From positions 1,364,001 through 1,428,000 of the forward strand of contig NZ_JAFMSZ010000001.1 of assembly GCF_017916505.1 (NCBI RefSeq): a stretch of 64,000 bases of DNA, in the 5' to 3' direction. The first letter of the stretch is position 1. Each line of letters opens with the position of its first letter. The position numbers and the translations under genes are program-made. This document shows positions 42,629 to 53,695 of the stretch, piece after piece. The DNA comes from Naasia sp. SYSU D00057. GTDB taxonomy: Bacteria; Actinomycetota; Actinomycetes; Actinomycetales; Microbacteriaceae. Under the pieces are notes generated by a model that saw only the letters and a program-made list of their open reading frames with translations, ran no database searches and was not told where the DNA came from.

Positions 42629-44311
42629 TCAGGGGGCGATGTGACCCTCTGTCGCCGACTTCTCGGCCAGGAAGGCGTGCACCGTCGACACGACCGCCGA
42701 GCCCTCGCCCACGGAGTTCGCGACGCGCTTCACTGAGCCGCGGCGGACGTCGCCGATCGCGAAGAACCCGGGCACCGACGACTCGAACGAGCCCGGGTTG
42801 CGCGCGAGCGGCCACCCGCCCGCCTCGACCACGTCCGTGCCGGTGAGCACGAAGCCCCATTTGTCGCGCTTCACCGCCGGATCGAGCCAGCCGGTGTGCG
42901 GCGCCGCGCCGATCGTGATGAACACCGCCTCGCTCGGCAGCACCTCCTCCTCGCCCGTGGCGCGGGAGCGCAGGACGATGTGGTCGAGGCGGCCGGAGCC
43001 GCTCGCGCTGCCGCCGCCCACGAGGCGGCGCTGGGTCAGCACGTGCACGCCCGCCGCCTCGAGCTCGGCGATGAGGTACGCCGACATGCTCTCCGCGAGG
43101 TGCTCCCCGCGGACGATGATCGACACGTCGCGGGCGTAGCGGACGAGGTGCAGAGCGGCCTGGCCCGCGGAGTTGCCGCCGCCCACCACGTGCACGACGC
43201 GGCCGGTCTGCGCTCGCGCCTCGACAGCCGAGGCTCCGTAGAACACCGAGGCGCCGACGAACGCCGAGAGGTCGCCGAGCTCGAGCCGCCGGTAGGAGAC
43301 CCCGGTCGCGAGCACCACGGAGCGCGCGACCAGCTCCTCACCGGGCGCGACGGACAGGCGGAAGTGCTCATCGATCGTCATGCCGACGACCTCCCGCGTG
43401 TGCGCGAAGTGCGCACCGAACAGCCACGCCTGCTGGAACGCCCGCTGAGCGAGCTCCGAGCCGGAAACCCCGCGGGAGAAGCCGAGGTAGTTGCGGATGA
43501 GCGAGCTGGACCCCGCCTGGCCCCCGATCGCGTCGCGCTCCAGCACGACGGTGCGGAGACCCTCCGACGCCGCGTAGACGGCGGCGGCGAGGCCGCCGGG
43601 GCCGGCGCCGACGATGGCGAGGTCGACGGGCTGCTCGTCCGGCAGGCCGGTTGTGAGCCCGTACGCGGCGAGCACGTCGGTGTTCGTCGGATCGGCCAGC
43701 ACGCGCCCGTCCCGCAGCACGACGGCCGGCCCGCCCGCATCGCCCGTGCCGCCGAGAAGAGCACGCGCCGCCTCCGATCCCGGCGGCAGCCAGCGGTGCG
43801 AGATCGCGTTGCGGGCGAGTAGGGCCCGAAGCTCGTGGGTGCGGGGGCTCGCGTCGTCGCCGACGACCGCCACGTCCTGCCGCCCGCCGGTCGCGCGCGC
43901 CCAGTCGATGAGGAACTCGACGACCGACCGGTGGAAGGACTCGTCGGGCACCGGACCCGGCCGCAGCACGTAGTACTCGATCAGCCCGTCGCCCATCGCG
44001 TCGAGGACAGACCGGGTCACGTCCGAGTCGGCCCAGGCTCCCCACTCGATCACCCGGCCCCGGCGGGAGTCGGGGAAGAGCCGGCGCACGTGCGCGAACA
44101 GCGACGCGTCGCCGGTCCGCCCGTCGTCGGCGAGCAGCAGGGCCACCTGCTCGCCCGCCGTGGCGAGCCGGTCGAGCTCCGCGGCCCCCTCGTCGGCACC
44201 GCCGAGGGCGACGATGCGGTAGTCGGCGGAGTACCGCCGCTCGAGCTGCCCGGCCACATCCGCGCGCGTGTCCGCGGCGGAGACCGAGACGAGGATCACC
44301 GGCCGAGCCAT
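42629..44311 (-). CDS. Thioredoxin-reductase-like FAD/NAD(P)H oxidoreductase with receiver-like N domain
   Basis: 560-residue flavoprotein. Residues 1-~120 look like a response-regulator receiver fold ([49 protein letters not shown]). Residues ~140-210 resemble a thioredoxin/glutaredoxin-like fold without a CxxC. The rest is TrxR-like: [59 protein letters not shown] and [20 protein letters not shown]. The redox CxxC of thioredoxin reductase is absent, so it must use another acceptor. ATG 44311 follows GGAGGCG. Divergent from the STAND cluster across ~130 bp; no demonstrated link. Confidence 0.85.
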   Translation of the reverse strand: MARPVILVSVSAADTRADVAGQLERRYSADYRIVALGGADEGAAELDRLATAGEQVALLLADDGRTGDASLFAHVRRLFPDSRRGRVIEWGAWADSDVTRSVLDAMGDGLIEYYVLRPGPVPDESFHRSVVEFLIDWARATGGRQDVAVVGDDASPRTHELRALLARNAISHRWLPPGSEAARALLGGTGDAGGPAVVLRDGRVLADPTNTDVLAAYGLTTGLPDEQPVDLAIVGAGPGGLAAAVYAASEGLRTVVLERDAIGGQAGSSSLIRNYLGFSRGVSGSELAQRAFQQAWLFGAHFAHTREVVGMTIDEHFRLSVAPGEELVARSVVLATGVSYRRLELGDLSAFVGASVFYGASAVEARAQTGRVVHVVGGGNSAGQAALHLVRYARDVSIIVRGEHLAESMSAYLIAELEAAGVHVLTQRRLVGGGSASGSGRLDHIVLRSRATGEEEVLPSEAVFITIGAAPHTGWLDPAVKRDKWGFVLTGTDVVEAGGWPLARNPGSFESSVPGFFAIGDVRRGSVKRVANSVGEGSAVVSTVHAFLAEKSATEGHIAP

Positions 44312-44401
44312 GTCGCCTCCGGGTCAAGGGACAGGTGCGCATCGTGCGACGCGCCGCTACTGTACTCGCAGGTTCCGACCACGGCGCAGTGCGGAGGGAC
44401 G

Positions 44402-44461
44402 ATGCACAACCGGAAACCGGCGCTGGCGAAGGGCGCCCCCTCATGGGTGCCCCTGGCCTGA
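44402..44461 (+). CDS. Possible leader peptide overlapping the first STAND gene
   Basis: A 19-codon open frame ([19 protein letters not shown]) with a strong Shine-Dalgarno GGAGGG just upstream. It ends inside the coding region of the following gene (start 44443), in another frame. Ribosomes on it would control access to the downstream start, so it may be a regulatory upstream ORF. It could equally be chance; there is no protein evidence. Confidence 0.3.
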   Translation: MHNRKPALAKGAPSWVPLA

Positions 44462-47139
44462 CCAATCGCGCCGTCATCCGGACACCCGACCAGCGTCTTC
44501 GGGTGTTCGTGAGCTCGACCCTCAAGGAGCTCGCCGCCGAGCGGAAGGTCGCCAGGGCCGCGATCGAGCGCCTCGCCGCCGCCCCCGTCATGTTCGAGCT
44601 GGGCGCTCGGCCCCACCCGCCGCGCGCGCTCTACCGCGCCTACCTCGAGCAGTCCGACATCTTCGTCGGCCTCTACTGGGAGAAGTACGGCTGGGTCGCC
44701 CCGGACGAGAGCGTGTCCGGCCTCGAGGACGAGTACAACCTCGCGCCGCCGAGCATGCCGCGCCTGATGTACATCAAGGAGACGACCGGCGAGCGCGAGC
44801 CTCGGCTCGTCGAGCTCCTCGACCGCATCCGCACCGACGACATGGCGTCGTTCAAGTACTTCGCGGATCCCGCCGAGCTCGCGGACCTGCTCGTCACCGA
44901 CCTCGCCACGCTCCTCGCGGAGCGCTTCGACGAGTCGCGCGCACCCGCTCCCCCTGCTCCTCCCCCGCCCACCGCCGAGGAGGTGCCCCCGCCGGCGCCG
45001 CCGCCGCAGCCGGTCAGCGCCCTGCCCCTGCCGCTGACCCAGCTGTTCGGCCGGGAGGAGGAGTGCACGAGCATCGTCGAGCGGCTGAGCACGGACGGGG
45101 TCCGGCTCATCACCCTCACCGGGCCGGGCGGCATCGGCAAGACCCGGCTGGCGATCGAGGCCGCCCGCCGGCTGGAGCACGTGTTCCCGGACGGGGTCGT
45201 GTTCGTGCCGCTCGCGCCGGTCGAGAACGCCGTCCAGGTGCCGAGCGCGATCGCCCAGGTGCTCGGCGTGCGCGACACCGGAGACCTCCCGCTCGAGCAG
45301 AAGCTCGTGACCGCGCTGCGCGACCGGCGGATGCTCCTCGTCCTCGACAACTTCGAGCATGTGATGCCCGCCTCGTCGCTCGTCACCGCGCTGCTCGAGG
45401 GCGCGCCGTCGCTCAAGGTGCTCGTCACGAGCCGCGCGCTGCTCCGGCTCTTGGGCGAGCACAGCGTCGACGTCGCGCCCCTCGAGCTGCCGGCGCCCCG
45501 GACCGGCGCCTGGGATCCGGATCAGCCGCTGCCGGCCTCGGTCGAACTGTTCGTCGAGCGGGCCCGGTCGGTGAAGCCCGACTTCGAGCTGACGCCGGAC
45601 AATATCGACGCCGTCGAGCGCATCAGCTCGACCCTCGAGGGCGTGCCGCTCGCGATCGAGCTCGCCGCCGCGCGGATCCGGCTGCTCTCGCCGGCCAGCC
45701 TCCTCGAGCGCCTCGATCGGCGACTCGCTCTCCTCGTCGGCGGGCAGCGGAACCTGCCCCCGCGTCAGCAGGCGGTGCGCAGCACGATCGAGTGGAGCAC
45801 GCGCCTGCTCGGCGGCCGCGAGCGCAACCTGCTCTGGCAGCTCGGCGGCTTCGCGGGCCGCTTCTCCCTGGAGGCCGCCGAGGCGGTCACCGACGTCTCC
45901 GGCGAGGTGCTGTCGCTCCTCGAGGCGCTCGTCGACACGAGCCTGCTGCGGCAGCAGGACCGCGGCGGCCGCACCTACTTCCAGCTCCTCGCGACCGTGC
46001 GCGAGTACGCGCTCGAGCAGCTCGACGAGCAGGGCCTGCTCGAGAAGTTCCGCAACCGGCACATGCGCTACTTCGTCGACTGGGGGCGGCGGATGGGCGC
46101 CGACCTCATCGGGCGCGCCCAGCGGGAGCGGGTCCAGGCGCTGCACGAGGAGCGCGACAACCTCCGCGCGGCGGTCCGGCACCTGCTGGAGGTGCGCGAC
46201 TGGAGCACCACAGCCGAGTTCGCGTGGGCACTGCTGCCGTACTGGTGGATCGGCGGGCTGCTCGGCGAGGTCCGCGGCTGGATGGAGGAGATGCTCGACT
46301 CGGAGGAGGCGGTGTCGGGCCGCGCTCGCGCGATCGCGCTCTACTACACCGGCGCGATCGGCTACTGGCAGGAGTCCGCTGCCTCGATCGTGCCGAACCT
46401 CGAGGAGAGCGTCGAGCTCTTCAGAAGCATGAAGGCGGAGGCCGACGAGGGGATCGCCCTCATCTCGCTCGGCCTCGCCTACGTGACCGGCCCGCCACAG
46501 GACATTCCGGGGGCGGTCTCGTCGCTCGAGCGGAGCCTGCAGCTGCTGCAGGACACCGGCCACCTGTGGGGCGCCGGCCTCGCGCAGATCGCCTTCGGGC
46601 GGATCGAGCTGATGCGCGAGGACCCCCGCAGCGCCTTGACGCACTTCTCGGCGGCGCTCCGGCTCGCCGAGCAGCAGCAGGACGCCCTGGCGCTCACCCT
46701 CGCCCTCGACCACGTCGGCGTCGGCCACCTCCTCCTCGGCCACCTCCCCGACGCGACCTCGGCGATGCGGCGCGGCCTTCAGGTGTCGGTCGGCCTGCAC
46801 CACGACGAGTTCCTCGCGCTCGGGCTCGAGGGCTTCATCGGGGTCGCGGCCGTGCAGGGCGACGTCGAGCGCGCCGGCCTCCTCACGGGTGCGGCCCGCG
46901 CTCTTCGCGAACGCGCCGGCATGTTCAATCCCTCCGAGTCGGCGTTCGTCTACAAGTTCGTCGAGGGCATCCGGGCGGGCGACGACGGGCCCCGCTTCGA
47001 GCGGAACTACGAGCAGGGCCGCCGGCTGTCGCCGCAGACCGCGGTGCAGACGGCGCTCGAGCTCGCGGACGCCGCCGCGCCCGGCGAGGCCGCCCCCGTC
47101 GCCGGGGACGGAGCGGAGTCGTGGGTGCCCCGGCCGTGA
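44443..47139 (+). CDS. DUF4062 - NB-ARC-like ATPase - TPR protein (STAND), copy A
   Basis: 898-residue signal-transduction-type NTPase. Residues ~15-150 are a DUF4062 domain ([48 protein letters not shown]). A Pro-rich linker (about 172-200) leads to an NB-ARC/COG3903-type ATPase. It has Walker [16 protein letters not shown] (about 225-239), Walker [11 protein letters not shown] (about 297-306), [16 protein letters not shown] and [18 protein letters not shown] (about 400). The C-terminal ~340 residues are helical TPR-like repeats. STAND proteins are molecular switches in defence or regulation; the role here is not known. First of three coupled paralogues. ATG 44443 has GAAGGG 9 nt before it. 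Confidence 0.85.
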   Translation: MGAPGLTNRAVIRTPDQRLRVFVSSTLKELAAERKVARAAIERLAAAPVMFELGARPHPPRALYRAYLEQSDIFVGLYWEKYGWVAPDESVSGLEDEYNLAPPSMPRLMYIKETTGEREPRLVELLDRIRTDDMASFKYFADPAELADLLVTDLATLLAERFDESRAPAPPAPPPPTAEEVPPPAPPPQPVSALPLPLTQLFGREEECTSIVERLSTDGVRLITLTGPGGIGKTRLAIEAARRLEHVFPDGVVFVPLAPVENAVQVPSAIAQVLGVRDTGDLPLEQKLVTALRDRRMLLVLDNFEHVMPASSLVTALLEGAPSLKVLVTSRALLRLLGEHSVDVAPLELPAPRTGAWDPDQPLPASVELFVERARSVKPDFELTPDNIDAVERISSTLEGVPLAIELAAARIRLLSPASLLERLDRRLALLVGGQRNLPPRQQAVRSTIEWSTRLLGGRERNLLWQLGGFAGRFSLEAAEAVTDVSGEVLSLLEALVDTSLLRQQDRGGRTYFQLLATVREYALEQLDEQGLLEKFRNRHMRYFVDWGRRMGADLIGRAQRERVQALHEERDNLRAAVRHLLEVRDWSTTAEFAWALLPYWWIGGLLGEVRGWMEEMLDSEEAVSGRARAIALYYTGAIGYWQESAASIVPNLEESVELFRSMKAEADEGIALISLGLAYVTGPPQDIPGAVSSLERSLQLLQDTGHLWGAGLAQIAFGRIELMREDPRSALTHFSAALRLAEQQQDALALTLALDHVGVGHLLLGHLPDATSAMRRGLQVSVGLHHDEFLALGLEGFIGVAAVQGDVERAGLLTGAARALRERAGMFNPSESAFVYKFVEGIRAGDDGPRFERNYEQGRRLSPQTAVQTALELADAAAPGEAAPVAGDGAESWVPRP

Positions 47140-49751
47140 CCGCCCACAGCGTCATCCGCACCCCCGACCAGCGGCTGAGGGTCTTCGTCAGCTCCACCCT
47201 CAAGGAGCTGGCGCCGGAGCGGAAGGTCGCTCGCGCGGCGATCGAGCGCCTCGCCGCCGCGCCGGTCATGTTCGAGCTCGGGGCGCGCCCGCACCCGCCG
47301 CGAGCGCTCTACCGCGCCTACCTGGAGCAGAGCGACGTCTTCGTCGGGCTCTACTGGGAGCGGTACGGCTGGGTCGCGCCGGACGAGACGGTGTCGGGGC
47401 TCGAGGACGAGTACAACCTCTGCCCGCCGACCACCCCGCGCCTCATGTACATCAAGGAGACGTCCGGCACCCGCGAGCCGCGGCTGGTCGAGCTCCTCGA
47501 CCGCATCCGCACGGATGACCTCTCGGCGTTCAAGTACTTCACGGACGCGGCCGAGCTGGCCGACCTCCTGGTGGCCGACCTCGCGATCCTCCTCGCCGAG
47601 CGCTTCGACGAGTCCCGGGCCGGGACGGCACCAGCGCCCGCCCCCGCGCCGCCCGACTCCGCCGCACCCGCCGCCTCCGCACCGCCCGTGCCGCTCACCC
47701 AGCTGCTCGGCCGCGAGCGCGACCTCGACGCGATCACGCGGCTGCTGCGCGAGCCCGGCACGCGCCTCGTCACCCTCACCGGACCGGGCGGGATCGGCAA
47801 GAGCCGCCTCGCGATCGAGCTCACCCGCCGCCTCCGCCCCGACTACCCCGACGGCGTCGCGTTCGTCCCCCTCGCGCCCGTCGACAGCCCCGGACAGGTG
47901 GCCGGCGCGATCGCCCAGGTGCTCGCCGTGCACGACACCGGCGACCAGCCGCTCGAGGACAAGCTGATCCTGGCGCTGCGGGAGCGGCGGATGCTCCTCG
48001 TGCTCGACAACTTCGAGCAGGTGCTGCCCGCGGCGCCGCTCGTCACCCGGCTCCTCGAGGGGGCACCGCAGCTCACCGTGCTGGTGACGAGCCGCGCCCT
48101 GCTCCGCCTCGTGGGCGAGCACAGCGTCGAGGTCGCCCCGCTCGCCGTGCCGCATCATCGGATCGGCGCCTGGCACCCGAAGGGCGAGCCGGCGGCATCC
48201 GTCGCGCTCTTCGTCGAGCGGGCGCGCGCGGTGCGGCCCGACTTCGAGCTCACGCCCGAGAACGCCGACGCCGTGGAGGAGATCAGCCGGCGCCTCGAAG
48301 GCGTCCCGCTCGCGATCGAACTGGCCGCCGCGCGCATCCGCCTGCTCTCCCCGCGGTCCCTCCTCGACCGCCTCGACCGGCAGCTGGCGCTCCTCGTCGG
48401 GGGCCAGCGGAACCTGCCGCCGCGCCAGCAGGCGGTCCGCAGCACGATCGAGTGGAGCACCCGCCTTCTCGGCGAGGCCGAGCGCCGCCTCCTCTGGCGG
48501 CTCGGCGTCTTCGCCGGCCGGTTCTCGCTCGAGGCCGTCGAGGCCCTCGCCGACGACGACACCGACGTGCTCACCGTGCTCGAGGCGCTCGTCGACAGCA
48601 GCCTCGTCCGGCAGCAGGACCGGAACGGCCGCACCTACTTCCTGCTCCTCGCCACGGTGCGCGAGTACGCCCTCGAGCAACTCGAGGCGGCGGGCCTCAC
48701 CGCCGAGATGCGGCAGCGGCACAGTCGGTACTTCGTCGACTGGGCTCGCCGGGCGGGTCAGGACCTCATCGGCCCGCGCCAGGCGGAGCGCGTCGCGGTG
48801 CTCGCCGACGAGCGCGACAACCTGCGCGCCACCGCCCGCACCCTGCTGGACGCCCGCGACTGGGAGACGGCGTGTGCGTTCTCCTGGTCGCTCTACACGT
48901 ACTGGTGGATCGGCGGGCTGCTCGGCGAGGTGCGCGGCTGGATGGACGAGCTGCTCGCCGCCGATGCGCCCCTGACGGACCGGAGCAGGGCGATCGCGCT
49001 CTACTTCACGAGCGCGATCCACTACTGGCAGGATCCGGCCGGCTCGATCATCCCCGGTCTCACCGAGTCGGCGAAGCTGTTCGGGAAGGAGGGCGCACCG
49101 GACGGCGAGGCGCTCGCCCTGGTCTCCCTCGCGCTCGCCCGCCTCACCGCGACCCCGCCCGACGTGCCAGGAGCGACCGCGACGCTCGAGCGCAGTCTCG
49201 AGCTGTTCCGCAGCACCGGCAACGGCTGGGGGCAGGGCATGACCCACGTCACCCTCGGGCGCGTCCGGGTCTTCCTGCAGGACGTCCCCGGCGCCCTCGC
49301 GCACTTCGACGCGGCGGTGGAGCTGGCCGAGCGGCAGCAGGACGACCTCGCGCTCACGATCGCGCTGCACCACCAGGGCTGGTCGCACCTGCTGCAGGGC
49401 GACGCCGGCGCTGCCGCCGCCGCTTTCGAGCACGGTCTGCGTCTCTCGCTCCGGCTCCGGCACGACGACGGGATCGCGTACGGACTGGAGGGCTTCATCG
49501 GCATCGCCGGGCTGGGCGGCGACCCGGAGCGTGCCGGCGTGCTCGCCGGCGCCACCCGGTCGATGCGCGAGCGGGTGGGACTCTTCAACCCCGCCGACTA
49601 CACCTTCCACGCCCGAGTCGTCGAGGAGCTGAGGGCGGGCGAGGGCGCCGCCGCCTTCGAGCGCGGCTTCGAGCGGGGACGCCGGATGTCGCCCGACGAG
49701 GCGGTCGCCGTCGCGATGGAGCTCGTGGCCTCGCCGGTGGATGCGTCATGA
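47121..49751 (+). CDS. DUF4062 - NB-ARC-like ATPase - TPR protein (STAND), copy B
   Basis: 876-residue paralogue of copy A with the same order: DUF4062 ([37 protein letters not shown]), an Ala/Pro linker, then Walker [16 protein letters not shown] near residue 220. Walker [11 protein letters not shown] and [18 protein letters not shown] follow, then TPR-like helices. The GTG at 47121 is chosen: GGAG lies 7 nt before it and the protein then starts GAP like copy A. An alternative GTG at 47136 forms a GTGA overlap with copy A's stop. Either way the genes are translationally coupled. The ATPase core is nearly the same as in A and C, while the C-terminal third has diverged, which suggests different sensed ligands (inference). 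Confidence 0.84.
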   Translation: MGAPAVTAHSVIRTPDQRLRVFVSSTLKELAPERKVARAAIERLAAAPVMFELGARPHPPRALYRAYLEQSDVFVGLYWERYGWVAPDETVSGLEDEYNLCPPTTPRLMYIKETSGTREPRLVELLDRIRTDDLSAFKYFTDAAELADLLVADLAILLAERFDESRAGTAPAPAPAPPDSAAPAASAPPVPLTQLLGRERDLDAITRLLREPGTRLVTLTGPGGIGKSRLAIELTRRLRPDYPDGVAFVPLAPVDSPGQVAGAIAQVLAVHDTGDQPLEDKLILALRERRMLLVLDNFEQVLPAAPLVTRLLEGAPQLTVLVTSRALLRLVGEHSVEVAPLAVPHHRIGAWHPKGEPAASVALFVERARAVRPDFELTPENADAVEEISRRLEGVPLAIELAAARIRLLSPRSLLDRLDRQLALLVGGQRNLPPRQQAVRSTIEWSTRLLGEAERRLLWRLGVFAGRFSLEAVEALADDDTDVLTVLEALVDSSLVRQQDRNGRTYFLLLATVREYALEQLEAAGLTAEMRQRHSRYFVDWARRAGQDLIGPRQAERVAVLADERDNLRATARTLLDARDWETACAFSWSLYTYWWIGGLLGEVRGWMDELLAADAPLTDRSRAIALYFTSAIHYWQDPAGSIIPGLTESAKLFGKEGAPDGEALALVSLALARLTATPPDVPGATATLERSLELFRSTGNGWGQGMTHVTLGRVRVFLQDVPGALAHFDAAVELAERQQDDLALTIALHHQGWSHLLQGDAGAAAAAFEHGLRLSLRLRHDDGIAYGLEGFIGIAGLGGDPERAGVLAGATRSMRERVGLFNPADYTFHARVVEELRAGEGAAAFERGFERGRRMSPDEAVAVAMELVASPVDAS

Positions 49752-52465
49752 CGCCCGCACCCGGCCGCTCCGCGATCCGCACGCCCGACCAGCGCCTGCG
49801 GGTGTTCGTCAGCTCGACGCTCAAAGAGCTCGCCCCCGAGCGCGCGGTCGCCCGGTCCGCCATCGAGCGGCTCGCGGCGGCTCCCGTCATGTTCGAGCTC
49901 GGGGCTCGGCCGCATCCGCCCCGCGACCTCTACCGGGCGTACCTCGAGCAGAGCGACATCTTCGTCGGCCTGTACTGGGAGCGCTACGGCTGGGTGGCGC
50001 CCGGCGAGGACGTCTCCGGCCTCGAGGACGAGTACAACCTCGCGCCTCCCGACATGCCGCGGCTCATCTACATCAAGGAGACGGCGGGCGCGCGGGAGCC
50101 GCGCCTGACCGGGCTGCTCGACCGCATCCGCTCCGACGACCGAGCCTCGTTCAAGTACTTCTCGGACCCCGCCGAGCTCGCCGATCTCCTCGTGGCCGAC
50201 CTCGCCGTCCTGCTCGCCGAGCGCTTCGACGAGAGCCGCGCCGCCGATCGGGCGGACGACCGCGACGAGTCCGACGCGTCGCCGGCGCCGTCCGGGCGGG
50301 TGTCCCTGCCCGCTCCCCTCACCCAGCTGTACGGCCGCGAGGACGCGATCGACTCGATCGCGGACCGGCTCCGCTCCCCCGAGGTCCGGCTGCTGACCCT
50401 CACCGGGCCGGGCGGGATCGGCAAGACCCGCCTGGCGATCGAGGTCGCCCGGCGGCTCGCTCCCGAGTACCCGGACGGCGTGACCTTCGTGCCGCTCGCG
50501 CCCGTCGACAGCGCCGCGCAGGTCCCGGGCGCGATCGCGCAGGTGCTCGGGGTGCGGGACACCGGCGAGTCCCCGGTCGACCAGAAGCTGGTCACGGCGC
50601 TGCGCAGCCGGCGCACCCTCCTCGTCCTCGACAACTTCGAGCAGGTCCTCGACGCGGCGCCGCTCGTGGCCGCCCTGCTGTCCGGCGCCCCCGGACTGAG
50701 GCTCCTCGTCACGAGTCGCGCCCTTCTCCGCCTGAGCGGGGAGCACAGCGTGGAGGTCAGTCCGCTCGGGCTGCCGCCGTCCCGCACCCGGGAGTGGCAT
50801 CCCGACGAGCCGCCCTCCCCTGCGGTCGCCCTGCTCGTGGAGCGGGCGCGCTCGGTCAAGCCCGACTTCGAGCTCACGGCCGACAACGTGGCGGACGTCG
50901 AGGCGATCACCGCCCGCCTGGAGGGCGTTCCGCTCGCCATCGAGCTCGCCGCGGCCCGCCTGCGGCTGCTGTCCCCCGCGGCCCTGCTCGAGCGGCTCGA
51001 CCGCCGGCTGTCCCTGCTCGTCGGCGGCCAGCGCGACCTGCCGCCGCGGCAGCGGGCGGTGCGCAGCACGATCGAGTGGAGCACAAGGCTCCTGAAGCCC
51101 GACGAGCAGGACCTGCTCTGGCGGCTCGGGGTCTTCGCGGGGCGCTTCTCCCTCGAGGCGGTCGAGTGCATGGCCGATCCCGGAGCGGATGCGCTCGCCC
51201 TGCTCGAGACGCTCGTCGACAGCAGCCTGGTGCGGCAGCAGGACCGCACCGGCCGCAGCTACTTCCTGCTGCTCGCCACCGTCCGGGAGTACGCGCTGGA
51301 GCGGCTCGACGAGGAGGGGCTGCTGGAGCAGATGCGCGAGCGCCACGCGCGCTACTACCTGGGCTGGGCGCAGGCGTCGGGGCGGGAGGTGATCGGCGCG
51401 GGCCAGCGGGAGTGCGTCGTGCTGGTGACCAACGAGCGCGACAACCTGCGCGCCGCCGAGCGCCACTTCCTCGACGCGCGCGACTGGACGGGGGCGGCCG
51501 GACTGGCGTGGGCGCTGTGGCCCTACTGGTGGATCTCGGGCATGCTCGGCGAGGCGAAGGCGTGGATGGAGGAGCTGCTCGCGAGGGGGCACCCGCTCCC
51601 CGACGACGCGCGTGCTGTCGCGCTCTGCATCGTCAACGCGAGCTTCTTCTGGGAGGAGCCGGCGCCGTCCGTCATCGCCGGGCTGAGCGAGTCCGCCGAC
51701 CTGTTCGAGCGGCTGGGCCGGCCCGCGGAGGCCGGGGTCCCGCTCATGTCGCTGACGATGGCCTACACGTCCGGCCCGAAGCCGGAGCTCGACAGGGCGG
51801 AGGCGGCACACGAGCGGGGCCTTCGCCTGTTCCGCGCCGCCGGCGACCGCTGGGGCGAGAGCGTGCTCCTCATCTCCGGCGGCATGATCGAGCTCGTCCG
51901 GGGCGACCGCGAGCACGCGATCGAGCGGTTCGAGCGGTCGCTCCGCCTGGCCGACGAGCAGCAGGACGACCTCGCGCGCACCCTCGCCCTACATCACCTG
52001 GGCTGGATCCATCTGCTCGGCGGCGACCCGCGGAGCGCGACCGGATACTTCGCCGACGCCCTGCACGCGTCCCTGCGCCTCGACCACCAGCAGGGCATCG
52101 CGTGGGGCCTCGAGGGTCTCCTCGGGGTGGCCGGCGCGACCGGCGACGTCGAGCGGGCCGGCATCCTCGCGGGAGCGGCCGAGGCTCTCCGCGAGCGGAT
52201 CGGCGTTCCGGACAAGGCCGACGCCATCTTCCACGGGCGCGTCATCGAGCACCTGCGCGGCGGCCAGCACACGGCGGAGTTCGAGCGGGGCCACGCCCGA
52301 GGCCTCCGGATGCTCACCGAGGAGGCGGTCGCGGTGGCGGAGGCCGTGGCCGCCACCGCCGCCGCGGCTCCGGACGGCGCACCGAGCGCGCCGCTGCCGG
52401 TCTTCGGTCTCGGCGCCGCCGACGGCGCCGCTCCGCGGCAACGGCAGGAAGCGAGGACCGGATGA
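49748..52465 (+). CDS. DUF4062 - NB-ARC-like ATPase - TPR protein (STAND), copy C
   Basis: 905-residue third paralogue. DUF4062 starts at [19 protein letters not shown] and contains [18 protein letters not shown] and [20 protein letters not shown]. The linker is Asp-rich, unlike A and B ([17 protein letters not shown]). The ATPase has [20 protein letters not shown] (about 218-237), [18 protein letters not shown] and [21 protein letters not shown]-like helices follow, ending in an Ala-rich tail ([20 protein letters not shown]). The ATG overlaps copy B's stop (ATGA), and its own stop overlaps the membrane-protein ATG. Function unknown; STAND architecture suggests a ligand-gated switch with DUF4062 as the output or adaptor domain. 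Confidence 0.84.
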   Translation: MTPAPGRSAIRTPDQRLRVFVSSTLKELAPERAVARSAIERLAAAPVMFELGARPHPPRDLYRAYLEQSDIFVGLYWERYGWVAPGEDVSGLEDEYNLAPPDMPRLIYIKETAGAREPRLTGLLDRIRSDDRASFKYFSDPAELADLLVADLAVLLAERFDESRAADRADDRDESDASPAPSGRVSLPAPLTQLYGREDAIDSIADRLRSPEVRLLTLTGPGGIGKTRLAIEVARRLAPEYPDGVTFVPLAPVDSAAQVPGAIAQVLGVRDTGESPVDQKLVTALRSRRTLLVLDNFEQVLDAAPLVAALLSGAPGLRLLVTSRALLRLSGEHSVEVSPLGLPPSRTREWHPDEPPSPAVALLVERARSVKPDFELTADNVADVEAITARLEGVPLAIELAAARLRLLSPAALLERLDRRLSLLVGGQRDLPPRQRAVRSTIEWSTRLLKPDEQDLLWRLGVFAGRFSLEAVECMADPGADALALLETLVDSSLVRQQDRTGRSYFLLLATVREYALERLDEEGLLEQMRERHARYYLGWAQASGREVIGAGQRECVVLVTNERDNLRAAERHFLDARDWTGAAGLAWALWPYWWISGMLGEAKAWMEELLARGHPLPDDARAVALCIVNASFFWEEPAPSVIAGLSESADLFERLGRPAEAGVPLMSLTMAYTSGPKPELDRAEAAHERGLRLFRAAGDRWGESVLLISGGMIELVRGDREHAIERFERSLRLADEQQDDLARTLALHHLGWIHLLGGDPRSATGYFADALHASLRLDHQQGIAWGLEGLLGVAGATGDVERAGILAGAAEALRERIGVPDKADAIFHGRVIEHLRGGQHTAEFERGHARGLRMLTEEAVAVAEAVAATAAAAPDGAPSAPLPVFGLGAADGAAPRQRQEARTG

Positions 52466-53337
52466 CGACCCGCACGGCGCCGAGGCGCCCATCGCTGCCC
52501 GGCTGGCGCAACGACGGGCCGGACCGGATCCGGCCGCTCACCCGCTGGACCGCGATCGCGGTGCTGCCGTTCCTCGTCGCCGCCGTCGTGCTCCTCTACG
52601 CGCTGGCGAGCGAGACGGAGACGCTGTTCGCGTGGACGATCGAGCCGCCGTTCACCGCGATGCTGCTCGGCTCCGCCTACGTGGGCGGCATCTGGTACTT
52701 CGCGCAGGTCGTCGTCCAGGACCGCTGGCACCGCGTCAAGTACGGGTTCCCCGCCGTCGTCGCCTTCGCCACGCTGCTCGGGGCGGCGACGCTCGTGCAC
52801 TGGGACCGCTTCCACTTCGGGCACATCTCGTTCATCACCTGGGCGACCCTCTACCTCGTGACGCCGGTGCTCACGCTCGTCGCCCTCGCCCGCAACTGGC
52901 GGGAGGACGACGGGCGCCCGGAGCGGCGCGACGGAACCCTGCCGCTCGCGGTGCGGCTCGTGCTCGCGGCAATCGGCGCCGCGGCGCTGCTGACGGGCCT
53001 CACGCTCTTCGCATTTCCCGCACTGTTCGCCGAGATCTGGGCGTGGGACCTCACGCCGCTCACCTCGCGCATCGTCGGCGGAGTGCTCACCCTGCCCGGC
53101 GTCGTCAACCTGTGGCTGCTCGTCGACGCCCGCTGGACCGCGTTCCGCTGGATGCTGCAGGCCGAGCTCGCGAGCCTCGTCTTCATGGTCGGCGCGGTGC
53201 TGTTCGCGGGCGGCGACCTGCGCTGGGACCGACCGCTGGCGCCGATCTTCGTGGCGCTCATCCTCGGCGCGCTGGTCGTCTACCTCGCCGTATACGTGTG
53301 GGCGGAGCGGCGACTCGGGCGGTCCGCCCGTGACTGA
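52462..53337 (+). CDS. Eight-helix integral membrane protein coupled to the STAND genes
   Basis: 291-residue protein with about eight membrane helices, among them TAIAVLPFLVAAVVLLYALA, MLLGSAYVGGIWYFAQVVV, FITWATLYLVTPVLTLVALA, VLAAIGAAALLTGLTLFAF and IFVALILGALVVYLAVYVW. The loops are short, with a cytoplasmic charged loop NWREDDGRPERRDG. No family is recognised and no catalytic motif is visible. The ATG overlaps the stop of STAND copy C (ATGA), so it is co-translated. It could be the membrane partner or effector of the cluster (inference); it could also be an unrelated passenger. Confidence 0.75.
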   Translation: MTTRTAPRRPSLPGWRNDGPDRIRPLTRWTAIAVLPFLVAAVVLLYALASETETLFAWTIEPPFTAMLLGSAYVGGIWYFAQVVVQDRWHRVKYGFPAVVAFATLLGAATLVHWDRFHFGHISFITWATLYLVTPVLTLVALARNWREDDGRPERRDGTLPLAVRLVLAAIGAAALLTGLTLFAFPALFAEIWAWDLTPLTSRIVGGVLTLPGVVNLWLLVDARWTAFRWMLQAELASLVFMVGAVLFAGGDLRWDRPLAPIFVALILGALVVYLAVYVWAERRLGRSARD

Positions 53338-53427
53338 CCGCGCCCCCGACCCCCTGCTCCGCATGGTGGATGCGGTGACGCTTCCGGTGCCGAACCTCGA
53401 CGCCGGCCTCGCGTTCCACGTCGACCG
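53330..53427 (+). pseudogene. Truncated VOC (glyoxalase-like) gene remnant
   Basis: A GTG (53330) overlaps the stop of the membrane-protein gene, and the frame reads LLRMVDAVTLPVPNLDAGLA and then FHVDR. This matches the first ~30 residues of vicinal-oxygen-chelate proteins (VDAVTLPVPDLDAGLAFY type). The similarity stops near 53427, where the frame runs into the terminator and tRNA-Lys. The rest of the gene is missing, which suggests a deletion whose endpoint is near the 3' end of the tRNA gene. Confidence 0.5.
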
Positions 53428-53450
53428 CTCCTCAAGGCCCAGGAATGCAG

Positions 53451-53487
53451 AAAGCTCCGCGAGCCGGCGAGAGCTTGCGGAGCTTTT
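53451..53487 (-). terminator. Terminator of tRNA-Lys
   Basis: Inverted repeat AGCTCCGC (53453-53460) / GCGGAGCT (53477-53484) with an inner AGC/GCT pair. Read on the minus strand it follows the tRNA 3' end directly and is followed by TTTC. Confidence 0.75.
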
Positions 53488-53490
53488 CAG

Positions 53491-53563
<73 letters not shown>

Positions 53564-53695
53564 GCGCGATCCGGAACCCCGAACCGAGCATCAAGCCTAG
53601 CACGGCGGAAGCACCTCCGGGATCACCCCGGGGACCGCTGGCTAGCATGGCATCCGGGGCGATCGGGCCCCGGAAGCCGAGGAGAGGACACCACC

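Noticed and set aside
44335-44442. Earlier start for STAND copy A
   Set aside because: The added residues do not resemble copies B and C, whose domains begin a few residues before [10 protein letters not shown]; no Shine-Dalgarno supports it.
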